Assembly: GCA_035943635.1 (NCBI GenBank)
Contig: DASZBX010000142.1
Coordinates: 1-22,543, forward strand
Source of the DNA: DASZBX01 sp035943635
GTDB taxonomy: Bacteria > Actinomycetota > Actinomycetes > Streptomycetales > Catenulisporaceae
Direction: 5' to 3'
DNA: 22,543 nucleotides
The notes beneath the pieces were generated by a model, which worked only from the letters and a program-made list of their open reading frames with translations, did no database searches and was not told the DNA's origin. Every line of letters starts with the position of its first letter. Within the stretch, counting starts at the first letter, position 1. Shown piece by piece: positions 1 to 6,939 of the stretch. Both the position numbers and the translations under genes were made by a program.

Positions 1-99
1 GCGATTTGTCCGCGAGTTCGGGATATTCGAAGGGTCGTCAAAGGGAACTCCCGGGTTGGTTGGCTTGTGTGTTCGGAGGTGGGGTTGTGGGTTCGGGTT

Positions 100-1617
100 C
101 TACTGGCGTTCGAGTTCTGACTCGAGGAGTTCGCGGGCGGCGTCGGCGTAGCGCACGGCGGTGTTCTCGGCGATGCCGAAGACGGCCACCAGGCGCAGGG
201 CGTCAGGCCCGCAGGCCAGGGCTTCTTCGAGCTGCCGGTCCATCCGGATCTTGTTGAGTGGGACGGGCAGTTGGGGGATGAGGTGTCGTAGCCAGTAGTC
301 GCTGGCCGGCTGGGTTGTGTACGCGGTGCGCTCGGTGAGCAGAACGTGCCGGTTGGCGGTGTGCGGCCATCGCTCGCGGCGGTGGTCGAGGTAGCCGATG
401 AGAAGCATGCAGGTCAGCTGGTCGAGGGGGCGATTGTGGCCGTTGATGGTGATGCGCCGGTTGGGTACGTCCAGGTCGTCCAGGCTCAGGTTGCGGATCG
501 CGTGTGGGCGGGCGGCGTGGATCGCGGCCAGCGCGAGGACGAGCTTTTGTGCGGGGGTGGTGGCTGCTGCGGCGGCCCGTTGGATCGTCTGGGGCTGCAA
601 CGGTCTCGGTGGTGGTCCTTGGGCGTCGCCAGTGCGCAGTCGGGTGGTCGGGTCGCAAAAGATGCGATGCTCCTTTTTGCAGAACTGGAACAGAGATCGC
701 AGCGCGACGAGCATGCGCTTGCGCGCCACGCCGGTCAGTGCGTCGGCGGCGGCCCGGATGTCGTCGCGGGTGACTTCGCGCAGTGCGCCGTAGGTCGTCG
801 ACCAGGTGGTCAGAAGTGGGTGAATGGTGCGTAGGTAGCGGCGCACGGTGTGCTGGTTACGTGCTGGGGTTCGTTCGCTGCCGTCGTGAAGGCGCCGGGC
901 CCAGGCCGCGGTGTCCTCGGCGATGCCGTCGGCCAGTCCGACGAGTTTGCGCTGGAGCCAGGGTTCGAAGCCGACTGCGCGGTCATCGTCGAGGACCCCG
1001 AGCTGGAGGAGAATTTCAGCGGTGTGGCCGATGTTGGCCCTGTGCTTGTCCAGGGGGACGATGCGGCTGTAGCGGACGGTGTCACCCGGCGCGTGGTCGG
1101 ACAGCACGATGCGCAGCGCCGCGTCGACCTCACCACGCAGGTCGCGGACCCACCCGTGCTGTTCGGCCATGCGCTCGGCGATCCGGCGCGCGGCGATGAG
1201 CGCGGGGTTGCCCGGATCGGCATGCCGGTGGCGATCGACCAGGGTGTAGTCGCGATCGACCGGGAACAGCGGCAGCTGGCCGGGCAGTTGGCCCGCCGCT
1301 GGTGCGCGGTCACCGGTGTCCGCCCGGACGTCGCCGTGCGGACCTGCCGGCGCGAGGATGACCAGGTCCCAGGACGGGATCCGGGTCCCAGGTGGGACCG
1401 GCCCGCGCTTGGGCGAGTGCTGGACATCGGACAACTGTAGGCGGCACAGGCGGCAGTAGTCGGCCTTGACCGGTGCGGTGCGTGCGCATCCGCCGCACAC
1501 CCCTGTCGGGTGGATCCGGGCATAGTTGCGGCACGGGCGGCACCGTGCGCCGTCGAGGGCTCCCCAGCCCAAACAGTCTCGGCAGCTATCCGCCCCGGCA
1601 CGCTCGGGCCTGGTCAC
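100..1617 (-). CDS. Zinc-ribbon tyrosine-recombinase-like protein (second integrase)
   Basis: A 505-residue protein that would act in site-specific recombination with the upstream integrase. The first 60 residues carry four CxxC pairs (C12/C15, C26/C29, C41/C44, C55/C58), as in two zinc ribbons. The middle resembles an integrase core-binding domain and the C-terminal third follows the tyrosine-recombinase fold. Catalytic positions are degenerate: a candidate arginine lies in the HAARPHAIRNL segment, the HxxR box reads RMDR, the usual GH is FG, and a terminal tyrosine is kept (about Y490 in RYADA). The GTG start at 1617 overlaps the stop of the upstream gene (GTGA), which supports coupling. 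The frame stays open upstream to 2334, but there it shadows the other two genes. It may be an accessory rather than catalytically independent recombinase. Confidence 0.75.
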   Translation of the reverse strand: MTRPERAGADSCRDCLGWGALDGARCRPCRNYARIHPTGVCGGCARTAPVKADYCRLCRLQLSDVQHSPKRGPVPPGTRIPSWDLVILAPAGPHGDVRADTGDRAPAAGQLPGQLPLFPVDRDYTLVDRHRHADPGNPALIAARRIAERMAEQHGWVRDLRGEVDAALRIVLSDHAPGDTVRYSRIVPLDKHRANIGHTAEILLQLGVLDDDRAVGFEPWLQRKLVGLADGIAEDTAAWARRLHDGSERTPARNQHTVRRYLRTIHPLLTTWSTTYGALREVTRDDIRAAADALTGVARKRMLVALRSLFQFCKKEHRIFCDPTTRLRTGDAQGPPPRPLQPQTIQRAAAAATTPAQKLVLALAAIHAARPHAIRNLSLDDLDVPNRRITINGHNRPLDQLTCMLLIGYLDHRRERWPHTANRHVLLTERTAYTTQPASDYWLRHLIPQLPVPLNKIRMDRQLEEALACGPDALRLVAVFGIAENTAVRYADAARELLESELERQ

Positions 1618-1937
1618 GCCGGCGGCAGGGACCGGCCGGACTTGGGTCGGGGTACCACGCCGAGCGAGCCCACCGCCGCGCGAAGGAGCGGTTCCCGGGA
1701 GTTCTCGGTACGCGTGACCTTCTCCGGCTCGGGGATCAGCACATCGCCGATCGCGCAGCCCAGGACCGCACAGATCACGTCCAAATCGTCGAGTTTGATG
1801 CTGGCCGGCTTGCCCGACCACAGGCCGGACATCTTCCCGGCCGAGATCACCAGTCCGTGCTCGGCGAGCATGCGCTGAAGCTCGGAGGCCTTCCAGACTC
1901 CTTGGTTCGCCGCGGCCAGCCGCAGGTTCCATTTCAT
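1614..1937 (-). CDS. Small XRE-family helix-turn-helix protein
   Basis: A 107-residue protein with a Cro/C1-type DNA-binding domain. Residues about 18-70 (SELQRMLAEHG, then GKMSGLWSGKP, then LDDLDVICAVLGCAIGDVL) fit the five-helix pattern of the family, including the typical 'LDVIC..LGC..GDVL' end. The ATG at 1937 overlaps the integrase stop by four bases (ATGA), and its own stop overlaps the next GTG, so the three genes are likely translated as one unit. It probably acts as a regulator of the cassette or as a directionality partner. The role is inferred from position, while the fold is clear from the sequence. Confidence 0.8.
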   Translation of the reverse strand: MKWNLRLAAANQGVWKASELQRMLAEHGLVISAGKMSGLWSGKPASIKLDDLDVICAVLGCAIGDVLIPEPEKVTRTENSREPLLRAAVGSLGVVPRPKSGRSLPPA

Positions 1938-3010
1938 TGCGCCAGCCCTTCCAGGCGGTTCGCAGCGCGTAGCTGACCAGCGCTCCAGGCGTCCTCGATA
2001 TGCGTTCTAAGGACATGTACATACCGTATGGTTGTTGTGATCCAGCAGTGACCGAGAAGCTCTTGGATTGCGACCAGGTCCATGCCGCTGCCGTAGAGTT
2101 GCGAGGCGCAGTAGTGCCGAAGTACGTGCGGGGTGAGCTTGCCGTGCCAGCCGGGCAGGTGCCGCTCCACTGCCTTGCCCAGCCCGTAGCGCAATCCGTC
2201 GTCGGTGATTCTCCGACTCGAGCCGTCGCCCTCGCATCGTTCCGACGGGAACAGCGGCGCCCCTTCGCGCGTGTGGTCGTCATCGAAGAGCCCCCAGACG
2301 TCCTCGATGAACCAGCGCAGCGTCGTGTCCGCACCGTTGATCAGAGGAGCCATCCGGTGTTTGGGCCCGCTGCCGTTGTGCCCCTTGCCGTAGCGCACGT
2401 GCAGCTTGCCGAACCGGCCCAGGTCCCAGCGCACGTCGGTCAGATCCATCGAACAGACCTCGTTGATCCGCAGGCCCACCTGCGACATCAGCTTTGCCGC
2501 CGCATACGACCGGGCCGTCGGCGCGTACTTGCGGCAGGTCGCCAGATCCTCGCGCCAGCCGGCGAACAGCGTGTCCATCTCCGTCGCCGAGGGCGGGATC
2601 CGAATGCCGATGTCCGTGCGCCCGCGCGGGCGATTCATCTCGTCCAGCGGACAGGCGATCACCACGCTGGTCAACGTGTACAGCTCGGCCCTGTAGCGCA
2701 ACTCCAGGAAGGCGAAGTAGGTCGCCAACGTCTGGGCCTTGGCCAGACGAGTCCCGTTCGAAGCCGAGCGCAGTACCTTCCCGAAGTAGGCGTCCGCATC
2801 GCGCGGCTGCATCTCCCACAAGGGGCGACCGAACCAGATTCGCAACTGCTCCAGGTTGGCCAGATCGTGTTGAATCGTCGAGTCGGCCAGTCCGGCCGAC
2901 ATACGAGCCAGCACGAACTCGGCCACCGCATCGGTCTCGAACTCGGCCACCTCTTGAGCCGATCCCAGGACCCGCCGTTCGCAGATGTCCTTCACCACTG
3001 CCAGCGCCAT
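1934..3010 (-). CDS. Tyrosine recombinase / phage-type integrase
   Basis: A 358-residue site-specific recombinase that should catalyse integration and excision. All expected active-site positions are visible: R181 (GLRINEV), K209 (YGKGHNG), H295 and R298 (PHVLRHYCAS), H321 (LLGHCW) and nucleophile Y330 (IRYVHV). An N-terminal SAM-like core-binding domain covers about residues 20-115. The start was set at the ATG at 3010, because GGGAGG lies six bases upstream. An adjacent ATG at 3013 and a GTG at 3055 are possible but less well spaced. It is the first gene of the leftward three-gene unit and overlaps the HTH gene by ATGA. Length and motifs are normal for the XerC/D-like integrase family. Confidence 0.93.
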   Translation of the reverse strand: MALAVVKDICERRVLGSAQEVAEFETDAVAEFVLARMSAGLADSTIQHDLANLEQLRIWFGRPLWEMQPRDADAYFGKVLRSASNGTRLAKAQTLATYFAFLELRYRAELYTLTSVVIACPLDEMNRPRGRTDIGIRIPPSATEMDTLFAGWREDLATCRKYAPTARSYAAAKLMSQVGLRINEVCSMDLTDVRWDLGRFGKLHVRYGKGHNGSGPKHRMAPLINGADTTLRWFIEDVWGLFDDDHTREGAPLFPSERCEGDGSSRRITDDGLRYGLGKAVERHLPGWHGKLTPHVLRHYCASQLYGSGMDLVAIQELLGHCWITTTIRYVHVLRTHIEDAWSAGQLRAANRLEGLAQ

Positions 3011-3065
3011 CATGAGCCTCCCGTTGTTCACCGCGACAGCAGGAACAACGACCACGCCGAGGGAA

Positions 3066-3091
3066 GTTCACAGATCCCGAAGAAGGTTCAC
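3066..3091. repeat. Short GTTCAC direct repeats upstream of the integrase
   Basis: GTTCAC occurs at 3066-3071 and 3086-3091, twenty bases apart, within the 175-bp gene-free stretch between the integrase start and the PAPS-reductase remnant. Spacing of about two helical turns suits a protein-binding pair, such as integrase arm sites or an operator, but two hexamers are weak evidence. No other structure stands out in the stretch apart from the 12-mer at 3172-3183. Confidence 0.25.
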
Positions 3092-3189
3092 CCGATCGAG
3101 GTCCTTCCCCCGAACCCGAGTTGCCGAGGTCAAGGCGGCAGCACACGTTCGAGGACAGCACCAAGCACTGAGGAACTCTCGGGGTAAGA

Positions 3190-3344
3190 AGTAAGGCCGC
3201 GTAGTCGAGCTTGGGCAGCTCCCCCCGCGCAGACATGATCAACAAAACGGAGCTTTGAACTCCGGCTCCCAACGACAGCGCCTGGAGCGGAGCCGGCGGA
3301 GCGGGCGGTACGGCTGTGGGTATGGGCGTGGTGATGCCGGGCAA
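3190..3344 (-). pseudogene. 5' remnant of a PAPS-reductase-like gene
   Basis: The leftward frame from a TTG at 3344 has AAAGGGA six bases upstream. It encodes the start of a phosphoadenosine-phosphosulfate reductase/sulfurtransferase-like protein: residues 21-50 read QALSLGAGVQSSVLLIMSAR followed by GELPKLDYAA. The SLGAGVQS segment is the characteristic nucleotide-binding loop of this family, in which it is normally followed by a segment like IFADTGWEP. Here similarity ends after residue 50, at about 3195. The remaining frame reads antisense-like sequence over the integrase. The gene was therefore probably truncated by insertion of the recombinase cassette. No second half was found at the left end of the window. 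Confidence 0.6.
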
Positions 3345-3431
3345 GAGCGGTCCCTTTGTTCGGTGCGAGTACGTGAGGGGTCGGCCGGATCCCGGGCCGG
3401 GTTTCGGGGGCCCGGCTCGGGACTGGGGGGC

Positions 3432-3908
3432 TTACCGTGGCGAGTGCACGGCGGTGGTTGGCCGGGCTTCGTGCCGGGCGGTGGTGACGGTGGCCACCGC
3501 GCCGGAGACGAGGAAGAAGCCCCAGTCGCCAGCCGAGTGGCCGTCCTTGACGGCGCCGGCGACCTGTGTGAGGTGGTCGAGGATGAGGGTGGCGGCGTAG
3601 CCGTGGCGCCAGAGCAGCAGCGCGACGGCGGCGATGTCGCCGAGGTACCCGACCGCGAAGCCGAGGACGAAGGCGACGAGCGGGAACCGTGCCCGGCGCG
3701 CGGGGGTGGAGGTCAGCGCGATGGCGAGGAGCGCGCCGATCACCGGCAGCAGGGCGAGGTAGTGGCGGCCGGTCAGCCCGGAGACCGGGCCCCAGACGAG
3801 GGTCGGGATCGCACCCGCGCCGAGCGCCGTGGCCAGCGCGCGGCCGGGCGAGTCCGGTGCGACTTGCGGCGGCCAGCCAGGTTCGTTCGGCGGAGGGTTT
3901 TCAGGCAC
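3432..3908 (-). CDS. Small polytopic membrane protein, unknown function
   Basis: A 158-residue hydrophobic protein not assigned to a known family. After a proline-rich soluble N-terminus (about residues 1-23) there are probably four membrane segments, near residues 25-46, 50-67, 75-100 and 127-145. A short arginine-rich loop (TPARRARF) lies between the second and third, and the tail is soluble. The GTG start at 3908 is preceded by GGAG. It lies in the leftward run between the zinc-ribbon gene and the PAPS-reductase remnant, so it is probably co-transcribed with the methyltransferase genes. Transmembrane DUF proteins of this size are common in actinobacterial mobile elements. No catalytic motif is visible. 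Confidence 0.65.
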   Translation of the reverse strand: MPENPPPNEPGWPPQVAPDSPGRALATALGAGAIPTLVWGPVSGLTGRHYLALLPVIGALLAIALTSTPARRARFPLVAFVLGFAVGYLGDIAAVALLLWRHGYAATLILDHLTQVAGAVKDGHSAGDWGFFLVSGAVATVTTARHEARPTTAVHSPR

Positions 3909-3963
3909 GCATCTCCGTGGGTTTTAAAGAAAGAAGGCCGGGCTGGTTTGGGCCTTCGGCCGG

Positions 3964-4260
3964 TCAGGTGCGGGACTGGTCGAGGCGAACGGCCTGCGGT
4001 CCGCCGCGGTCGACCAGACGGCGGGCGTGCGCGCGGCACAGCCGTAGTCCGCGCGTATGCGATGTGGCGCCGGTGGCGACCGGCGGCATCGGGCAGGGTG
4101 CGTGGATGGGGGCGCCGGAGTCGGCGGTGCGGCACGAGCGGCACCACGGTCCGATCGGGTCCAGGACCAGGTCGCGGTGGCACCGTGGGCAGAGCGGTGG
4201 TCGGCCCTGGCATCGGTCCGCGCCGACCGGCGCGTCTGGGGATGGAAGGGATGTACTCAC
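3964..4260 (-). CDS. Small zinc-ribbon protein
   Basis: A 98-residue protein with a treble-clef or zinc-ribbon-like arrangement. CPRC and CRSC pairs (LCPRCHRDLV, then PWCRSCR) are followed by a CP and an LCRAHARRL segment near the C-terminus. The GTG at 4260 was chosen because AAGGA lies seven bases upstream. An in-frame ATG further up has no ribosome binding site. It probably binds zinc and either nucleic acid or a partner protein, but no specific function can be assigned. The motif order CPxC...CxxC...CP...LCRxHA recurs in the gene just upstream (4342-4488), so the two look like paralogues in one operon. Confidence 0.6.
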   Translation of the reverse strand: MSTSLPSPDAPVGADRCQGRPPLCPRCHRDLVLDPIGPWCRSCRTADSGAPIHAPCPMPPVATGATSHTRGLRLCRAHARRLVDRGGPQAVRLDQSRT

Positions 4261-4341
4261 GTGGCTTTCCTTATGGGTGGAGCCGCTGCCCCGAGCGGCG
4301 TGTGGCTGCGATCGCGAGGACATCGGCGGCGGATCGCGCTA

Positions 4342-4488
4342 TCACTCCTCGGCGTCGTGCCAGACGTTGTCGGCATGAGGGGCGTGCACGCGGCACAGCC
4401 GTTCGTCTTCGGACGTCGTCGCGGTGGCCGGGCAGGGGTATTGGCCTTCGGCCCACGACCAGTTCCTGTTGCACTCCGGGAACCACAT
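4342..4488 (-). CDS. Very small zinc-binding-like protein, paralogue of neighbour
   Basis: A 48-residue frame starting MWFPECNRNW and ending in CPATATTSEDERLCRVHAPH and a short acidic tail. The CP...LCRxHA pattern matches the C-terminal half of the gene at 3964-4260. GC-ending codons dominate from the ATG at 4488 onward but not further upstream, which favours this start even though no good ribosome binding site precedes it. A TTG at 4524 (GAGGGG about ten bases upstream) and a GTG at 4617, which would overlap the methyltransferase, are alternatives. It probably belongs to the leftward methyltransferase operon. Function is unknown. Confidence 0.45.
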   Translation of the reverse strand: MWFPECNRNWSWAEGQYPCPATATTSEDERLCRVHAPHADNVWHDAEE

Positions 4489-4585
4489 GCCGGTGGAGGC
4501 GGTTCGACCGGGTCTGTGTTGCAACTTGGGCGGAGCCCCTCGGTGTAGCGTTCCGGTGGCCAGGCCAAGTCGTACGTGCTCGCGG

Positions 4586-5596
4586 TTACGACTCGGCCCT
4601 CGCGCCCAGGTGCGCACCGCGAGCGCGGTGACCGGCCGCCGCAGTGGTTTCGCTCACGTCTTCGGATCGGCGCTGTTCGCGGCCGTGCGAGCTCTCGCAC
4701 TCGGGCCGTTTTAGGACAACGACGTCTTCGTGCGCGATCACGGAGTGCGGCAGGCCTTCGGCGCGTTTCTTGCGCACGTTGTTGAGTTGGAAGAAGGACG
4801 GGCGCGCGACCAGGGTGTTGTCGCGGATCCCGGCGAGCAGGGCGACGCACCGTTCGACCGGGACCAGCCCGGCCCGCAGGCCGGCGGCGATGACTTCGCT
4901 GGGCAGGTCGACCAGTTCGCCGTGTTCGCGCCAGGGTCGGGCGGTGATGGCGATGACGCCGCCGGGGCGCAGCAGCGCGGCGCACTGGGTCAGGATCTTG
5001 GCGAAGCCGTCGATCAGTTCGTCCAGTCCGACGTGGGCGAGGTTGGTTTTGTCGGTGGAGTACTTCCAGTCGAACTTGCGCACCCCGGGTTCTCCGCTTT
5101 CGGAGGTGGAGCGGATCTGGCCGTGCAGGCTCGCGCCGTAGGGCGGTGAGGTGATCACCAGGGCGGCGGTGCCGAGCAGTTCCTGGGGTGCGATGTCGAG
5201 CAGGGTGCGGGCGTCGGCGCAGGCGACCTGGGCGTAGCCGGAGGCGCCCTGGGTGCGGGCGTGGGCGATGTTGGCGCGGGCGTAGACGGCCCAGCGCGGT
5301 TCGTATTCCACGCCGAAGCCGCGGCGCCCCAAGTGGAGCGCTTCGACCAGGGTGGTGCCGATGCCGCACATCGGGTCGACGACGAGGTCGCCGGGATTGG
5401 TGTAGGCGTTGATGGCGTGGCGGGCGATGGCCGGGAGCATCTTGGCCGGGTGGGCTACCGAGCCGGGCAGGTAGCGGCCGGTGCGCTGGGAACGGGAGTT
5501 GTGCTGGGCGGTGAGCCACACGGAGGTTCCCACTCCGGTGTGCTCCACGTCGTCGCCGAGGTGGGTGGTCGGGTTCAGGCTGGTGGGTTCAGGCAT
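4586..5596 (-). CDS. DNA methyltransferase (SAM-dependent, SPPY type)
   Basis: A 336-residue probable DNA base methyltransferase. Motif I is D74-P-M-C-G-I-G-T-T82 and catalytic motif IV is S150-P-P-Y153. The order I then IV is that of the alpha/gamma groups, and SPPY is typical of amino-methylating enzymes, most often N4-cytosine. A conserved-looking lead segment (SVWLTAQHNSRSQRTGRYLP) precedes motif I, and an RPGG turn (LLRPGGVIAIT) follows in the second half. The ATG at 5596 is preceded by AGGAG at seven bases and overlaps the upstream gene stop by eight bases, so translation is probably coupled. No restriction endonuclease lies beside it. A role in protecting or marking the mobile element is inferred. 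Confidence 0.88.
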   Translation of the reverse strand: MPEPTSLNPTTHLGDDVEHTGVGTSVWLTAQHNSRSQRTGRYLPGSVAHPAKMLPAIARHAINAYTNPGDLVVDPMCGIGTTLVEALHLGRRGFGVEYEPRWAVYARANIAHARTQGASGYAQVACADARTLLDIAPQELLGTAALVITSPPYGASLHGQIRSTSESGEPGVRKFDWKYSTDKTNLAHVGLDELIDGFAKILTQCAALLRPGGVIAITARPWREHGELVDLPSEVIAAGLRAGLVPVERCVALLAGIRDNTLVARPSFFQLNNVRKKRAEGLPHSVIAHEDVVVLKRPECESSHGREQRRSEDVSETTAAAGHRARGAHLGARAES

Positions 5597-6320
5597 GGGT
5601 GGTCTCCTGCGAGGTGGGGGCGGTGAACAGGAACAGGTCGCGGTGCGCCCGGAAGGAGACCGGCAGGCCCCTGGCCCGCAGGGCACGGCGGTGTTCGCGG
5701 TGGCGGTCGGTGGTGTGCGGGCGGAGCCGGTCGCCCTGGAGGGTGGCGGTGATGACGATCAGGTGCTGTTGGTAGGTGAAGCCCCGGGCGCGGGCGGCGG
5801 CGATCGCGGTGCCGGGCCGGGTGATGTGCGGGCCGATGACGTCGTCGCCGAAGGCGAGGGCGAGCACGGCCCCCGGCGCGAGGACGTTGAGGGCCTGGTT
5901 GAAGGCGGGCAGCAACCAGCCCTCGTGCGGCTGGGCAGGGGCGGGTGGATCCTGGAGGATCTCGGCGACTTCGAGTAGGACCAGTCCGGCCCGCCCGGCT
6001 TCGGTGGTGGCCGGGATCGGTGCGGTCTCGTCCTGCGTGATGGTGAGCGGGCGCAGGGTGCGCGCTCGGGTGTTGTTGGCGTGGCAGACGCCGGCGAGTC
6101 CGGGTCGGGTAGGGGTGGTGTGTTCGGTGGCCAGCCGTGTGCGGGCCCAGCCGGGCAGTGAGCCAGACCCGCCCTGCTCGTGCGAGGGGGTGGTTCCGGC
6201 CGGCGGGAGCCACAGGGTGGTCGGGACGTCGATGCCGCGCGGCGGGCGCGCCCGGCGGCGGGCGGCGGGAGTGGAGCGGAGGGTGGTGTGGGGTGCGGGG
6301 TTGTGGGGCTGGGCGTTCAT
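5589..6320 (-). CDS. Degenerate methyltransferase-like protein (pseudoenzyme partner)
   Basis: A 243-residue protein whose outline parallels the methyltransferase next to it. TLWLPPAG...GSLPGWARTRL matches SVWLTAQH...RYLPGSVAHPAK. Its second half (LAPGAVLALAF, then ARGLPVSFRAHRDLFLFTAP) matches LRPGGVIAIT and AEGLPHSVIAHEDVVVLKRP. The glycine-rich SAM loop is missing, and a DPPAP segment sits where SPPY would be, so it is probably inactive. The ATG at 6320 lies about 40 bp downstream of a promoter-like block on the same strand (6392-6361). It lacks a clear ribosome binding site. It could be a regulatory or target-recognition subunit. Homology to its neighbour was judged by eye. Confidence 0.7.
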   Translation of the reverse strand: MNAQPHNPAPHTTLRSTPAARRRARPPRGIDVPTTLWLPPAGTTPSHEQGGSGSLPGWARTRLATEHTTPTRPGLAGVCHANNTRARTLRPLTITQDETAPIPATTEAGRAGLVLLEVAEILQDPPAPAQPHEGWLLPAFNQALNVLAPGAVLALAFGDDVIGPHITRPGTAIAAARARGFTYQQHLIVITATLQGDRLRPHTTDRHREHRRALRARGLPVSFRAHRDLFLFTAPTSQETTHA

Positions 6321-6360
6321 AGCGGTGCGCGTCGTGCGCCGCCGGTGATGCTGACCTGTC

Positions 6361-6392
6361 TTAATAGGGGAAAACGCGGCCCCGTTTCTCAA
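6361..6392 (-). promoter_or_regulatory. Promoter/operator block B for the leftward operon
   Basis: Read on the minus strand, TTGAGAAA (starting at 6392) is followed after 17 bases by CTATTAAGA (6367-6359), with an AAACG...CGTTT inverted repeat inside. The same arrangement and spacing recur at 7715-7749 on the plus strand. The first gene of the leftward operon starts about 40 bases downstream. A promoter or repressor site is inferred from the duplication and position. The long gap between TTGAGA and TATTAA (20 bp) is unlike a standard housekeeping promoter. Confidence 0.55.
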
Positions 6393-6513
6393 ACCCCAGG
6401 TCACAGCCTCGCGTTCGACGGCTCAGGAGCGACAAACACAATTCCGCCGACCCCTGCCGGAGCATTTGCCCAGGTCAAGAGCGTGCAGGGCGGCCGATCC
6501 GCCTGTAATCGCC

Positions 6514-6631
6514 GGTAACAGTTCAGGTCAACGGCGTAGGTAACCCGCGGGTAACGAGAACGGCTGCTGGGGCCCGGCCGGGCTAGGCGGGTAACAGCGC
6601 AGTTCAGCGGCCTAGGTAACACAGGGGTAAC
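6514..6631. repeat. GGTAAC iteron array, two triplets
   Basis: GGTAAC occurs at 6514, 6539, 6550, 6590, 6615 and 6626. The spacings are 25, 11, 40, 25 and 11 bp, so a three-site unit is repeated exactly at a 76-bp period, with related flanking bases (CAG, AGTTCAG, TAGGTAAC). The stretch 6321-6939 holds no convincing gene. Such ordered repeats usually bind a replication initiator, partition protein or transcription regulator. Confidence 0.75.
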
Positions 6632-6770
6632 TGGGTCGACCGCGAGTGTCTCGTCCGTGGAGCAGCAGGTTCGGTACGGCCTTGGCGGCGATGTAGGGCA
6701 GGGCCTGGCAAGGGGGCCGGGTGAAAAACTTCAGATTTGTTCCGCGGGACTCGGCCGCTTCGAGCATGGC

Positions 6771-6801
6771 GGTAACAGTGCTGGGAGCGGCACGGAGTAA
6801 C
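6771..6801. repeat. Partial third iteron unit
   Basis: GGTAACAG at 6771 is followed exactly 25 bp later by AGTAAC at 6796, the same first interval as the two complete triplets upstream. The third site, expected 11 bp on, is not recognisable. An inverted copy, GGTTACC, is at 6876-6882, about 60 bp before the regulator start. Confidence 0.5.
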
Positions 6802-6939
6802 TCGGCGCGGGTCGCGACGTGCCGGACCGCCAGGGCGGTTGCGGTGACCGGCCAGTGGCCCGTGGCGTGCCCGCCGGTTACCGGCGCGGTTTGTGATGGG
6901 GGCGTTCCACCAACCCCTGGACCTACGCGGGAGAGCACC

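Larger units (their letters stand above)
44..3184 (-). mobile_element. Putative three-gene recombinase cassette
   Basis: The span contains three co-directional, translationally coupled genes: a tyrosine recombinase, an XRE-type protein and a zinc-ribbon recombinase-like protein. A 12-mer GGAACTCCCGGG at 44-55 and GGAACTCTCGGG at 3172-3183 lies just outside the genes on each side. Homology of the neighbouring PAPS-reductase-like gene stops at about 3190, next to the right copy. The gene organisation is seen directly. That the 12-mers are the ends of a discrete element is inference. Confidence 0.4.

Noticed and set aside
1618..2334. Long upstream extension of the second recombinase frame
   Set aside because: It lies over the HTH and integrase genes in another frame, with no family-like sequence. 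The GTGA overlap at 1617 gives a natural start.
2000..3187. Plus-strand open frame of 395 codons opposite the integrase
   Set aside because: It is antisense to a gene with a full catalytic signature. Its long open length is an effect of high GC content.
3255..4631. Plus-strand open frame of 458 codons
   Set aside because: It runs opposite several leftward genes with good starts, and its product is low-complexity Arg/Gly without a domain.
6721..6939. Upstream extension of the sigma-like gene to a GTG at 6721
   Set aside because: It includes iteron sequence and lacks GC-rich third positions. ATG 6940 has a proper ribosome binding site. AAGGGGG before 6721 is a weak counter-argument.
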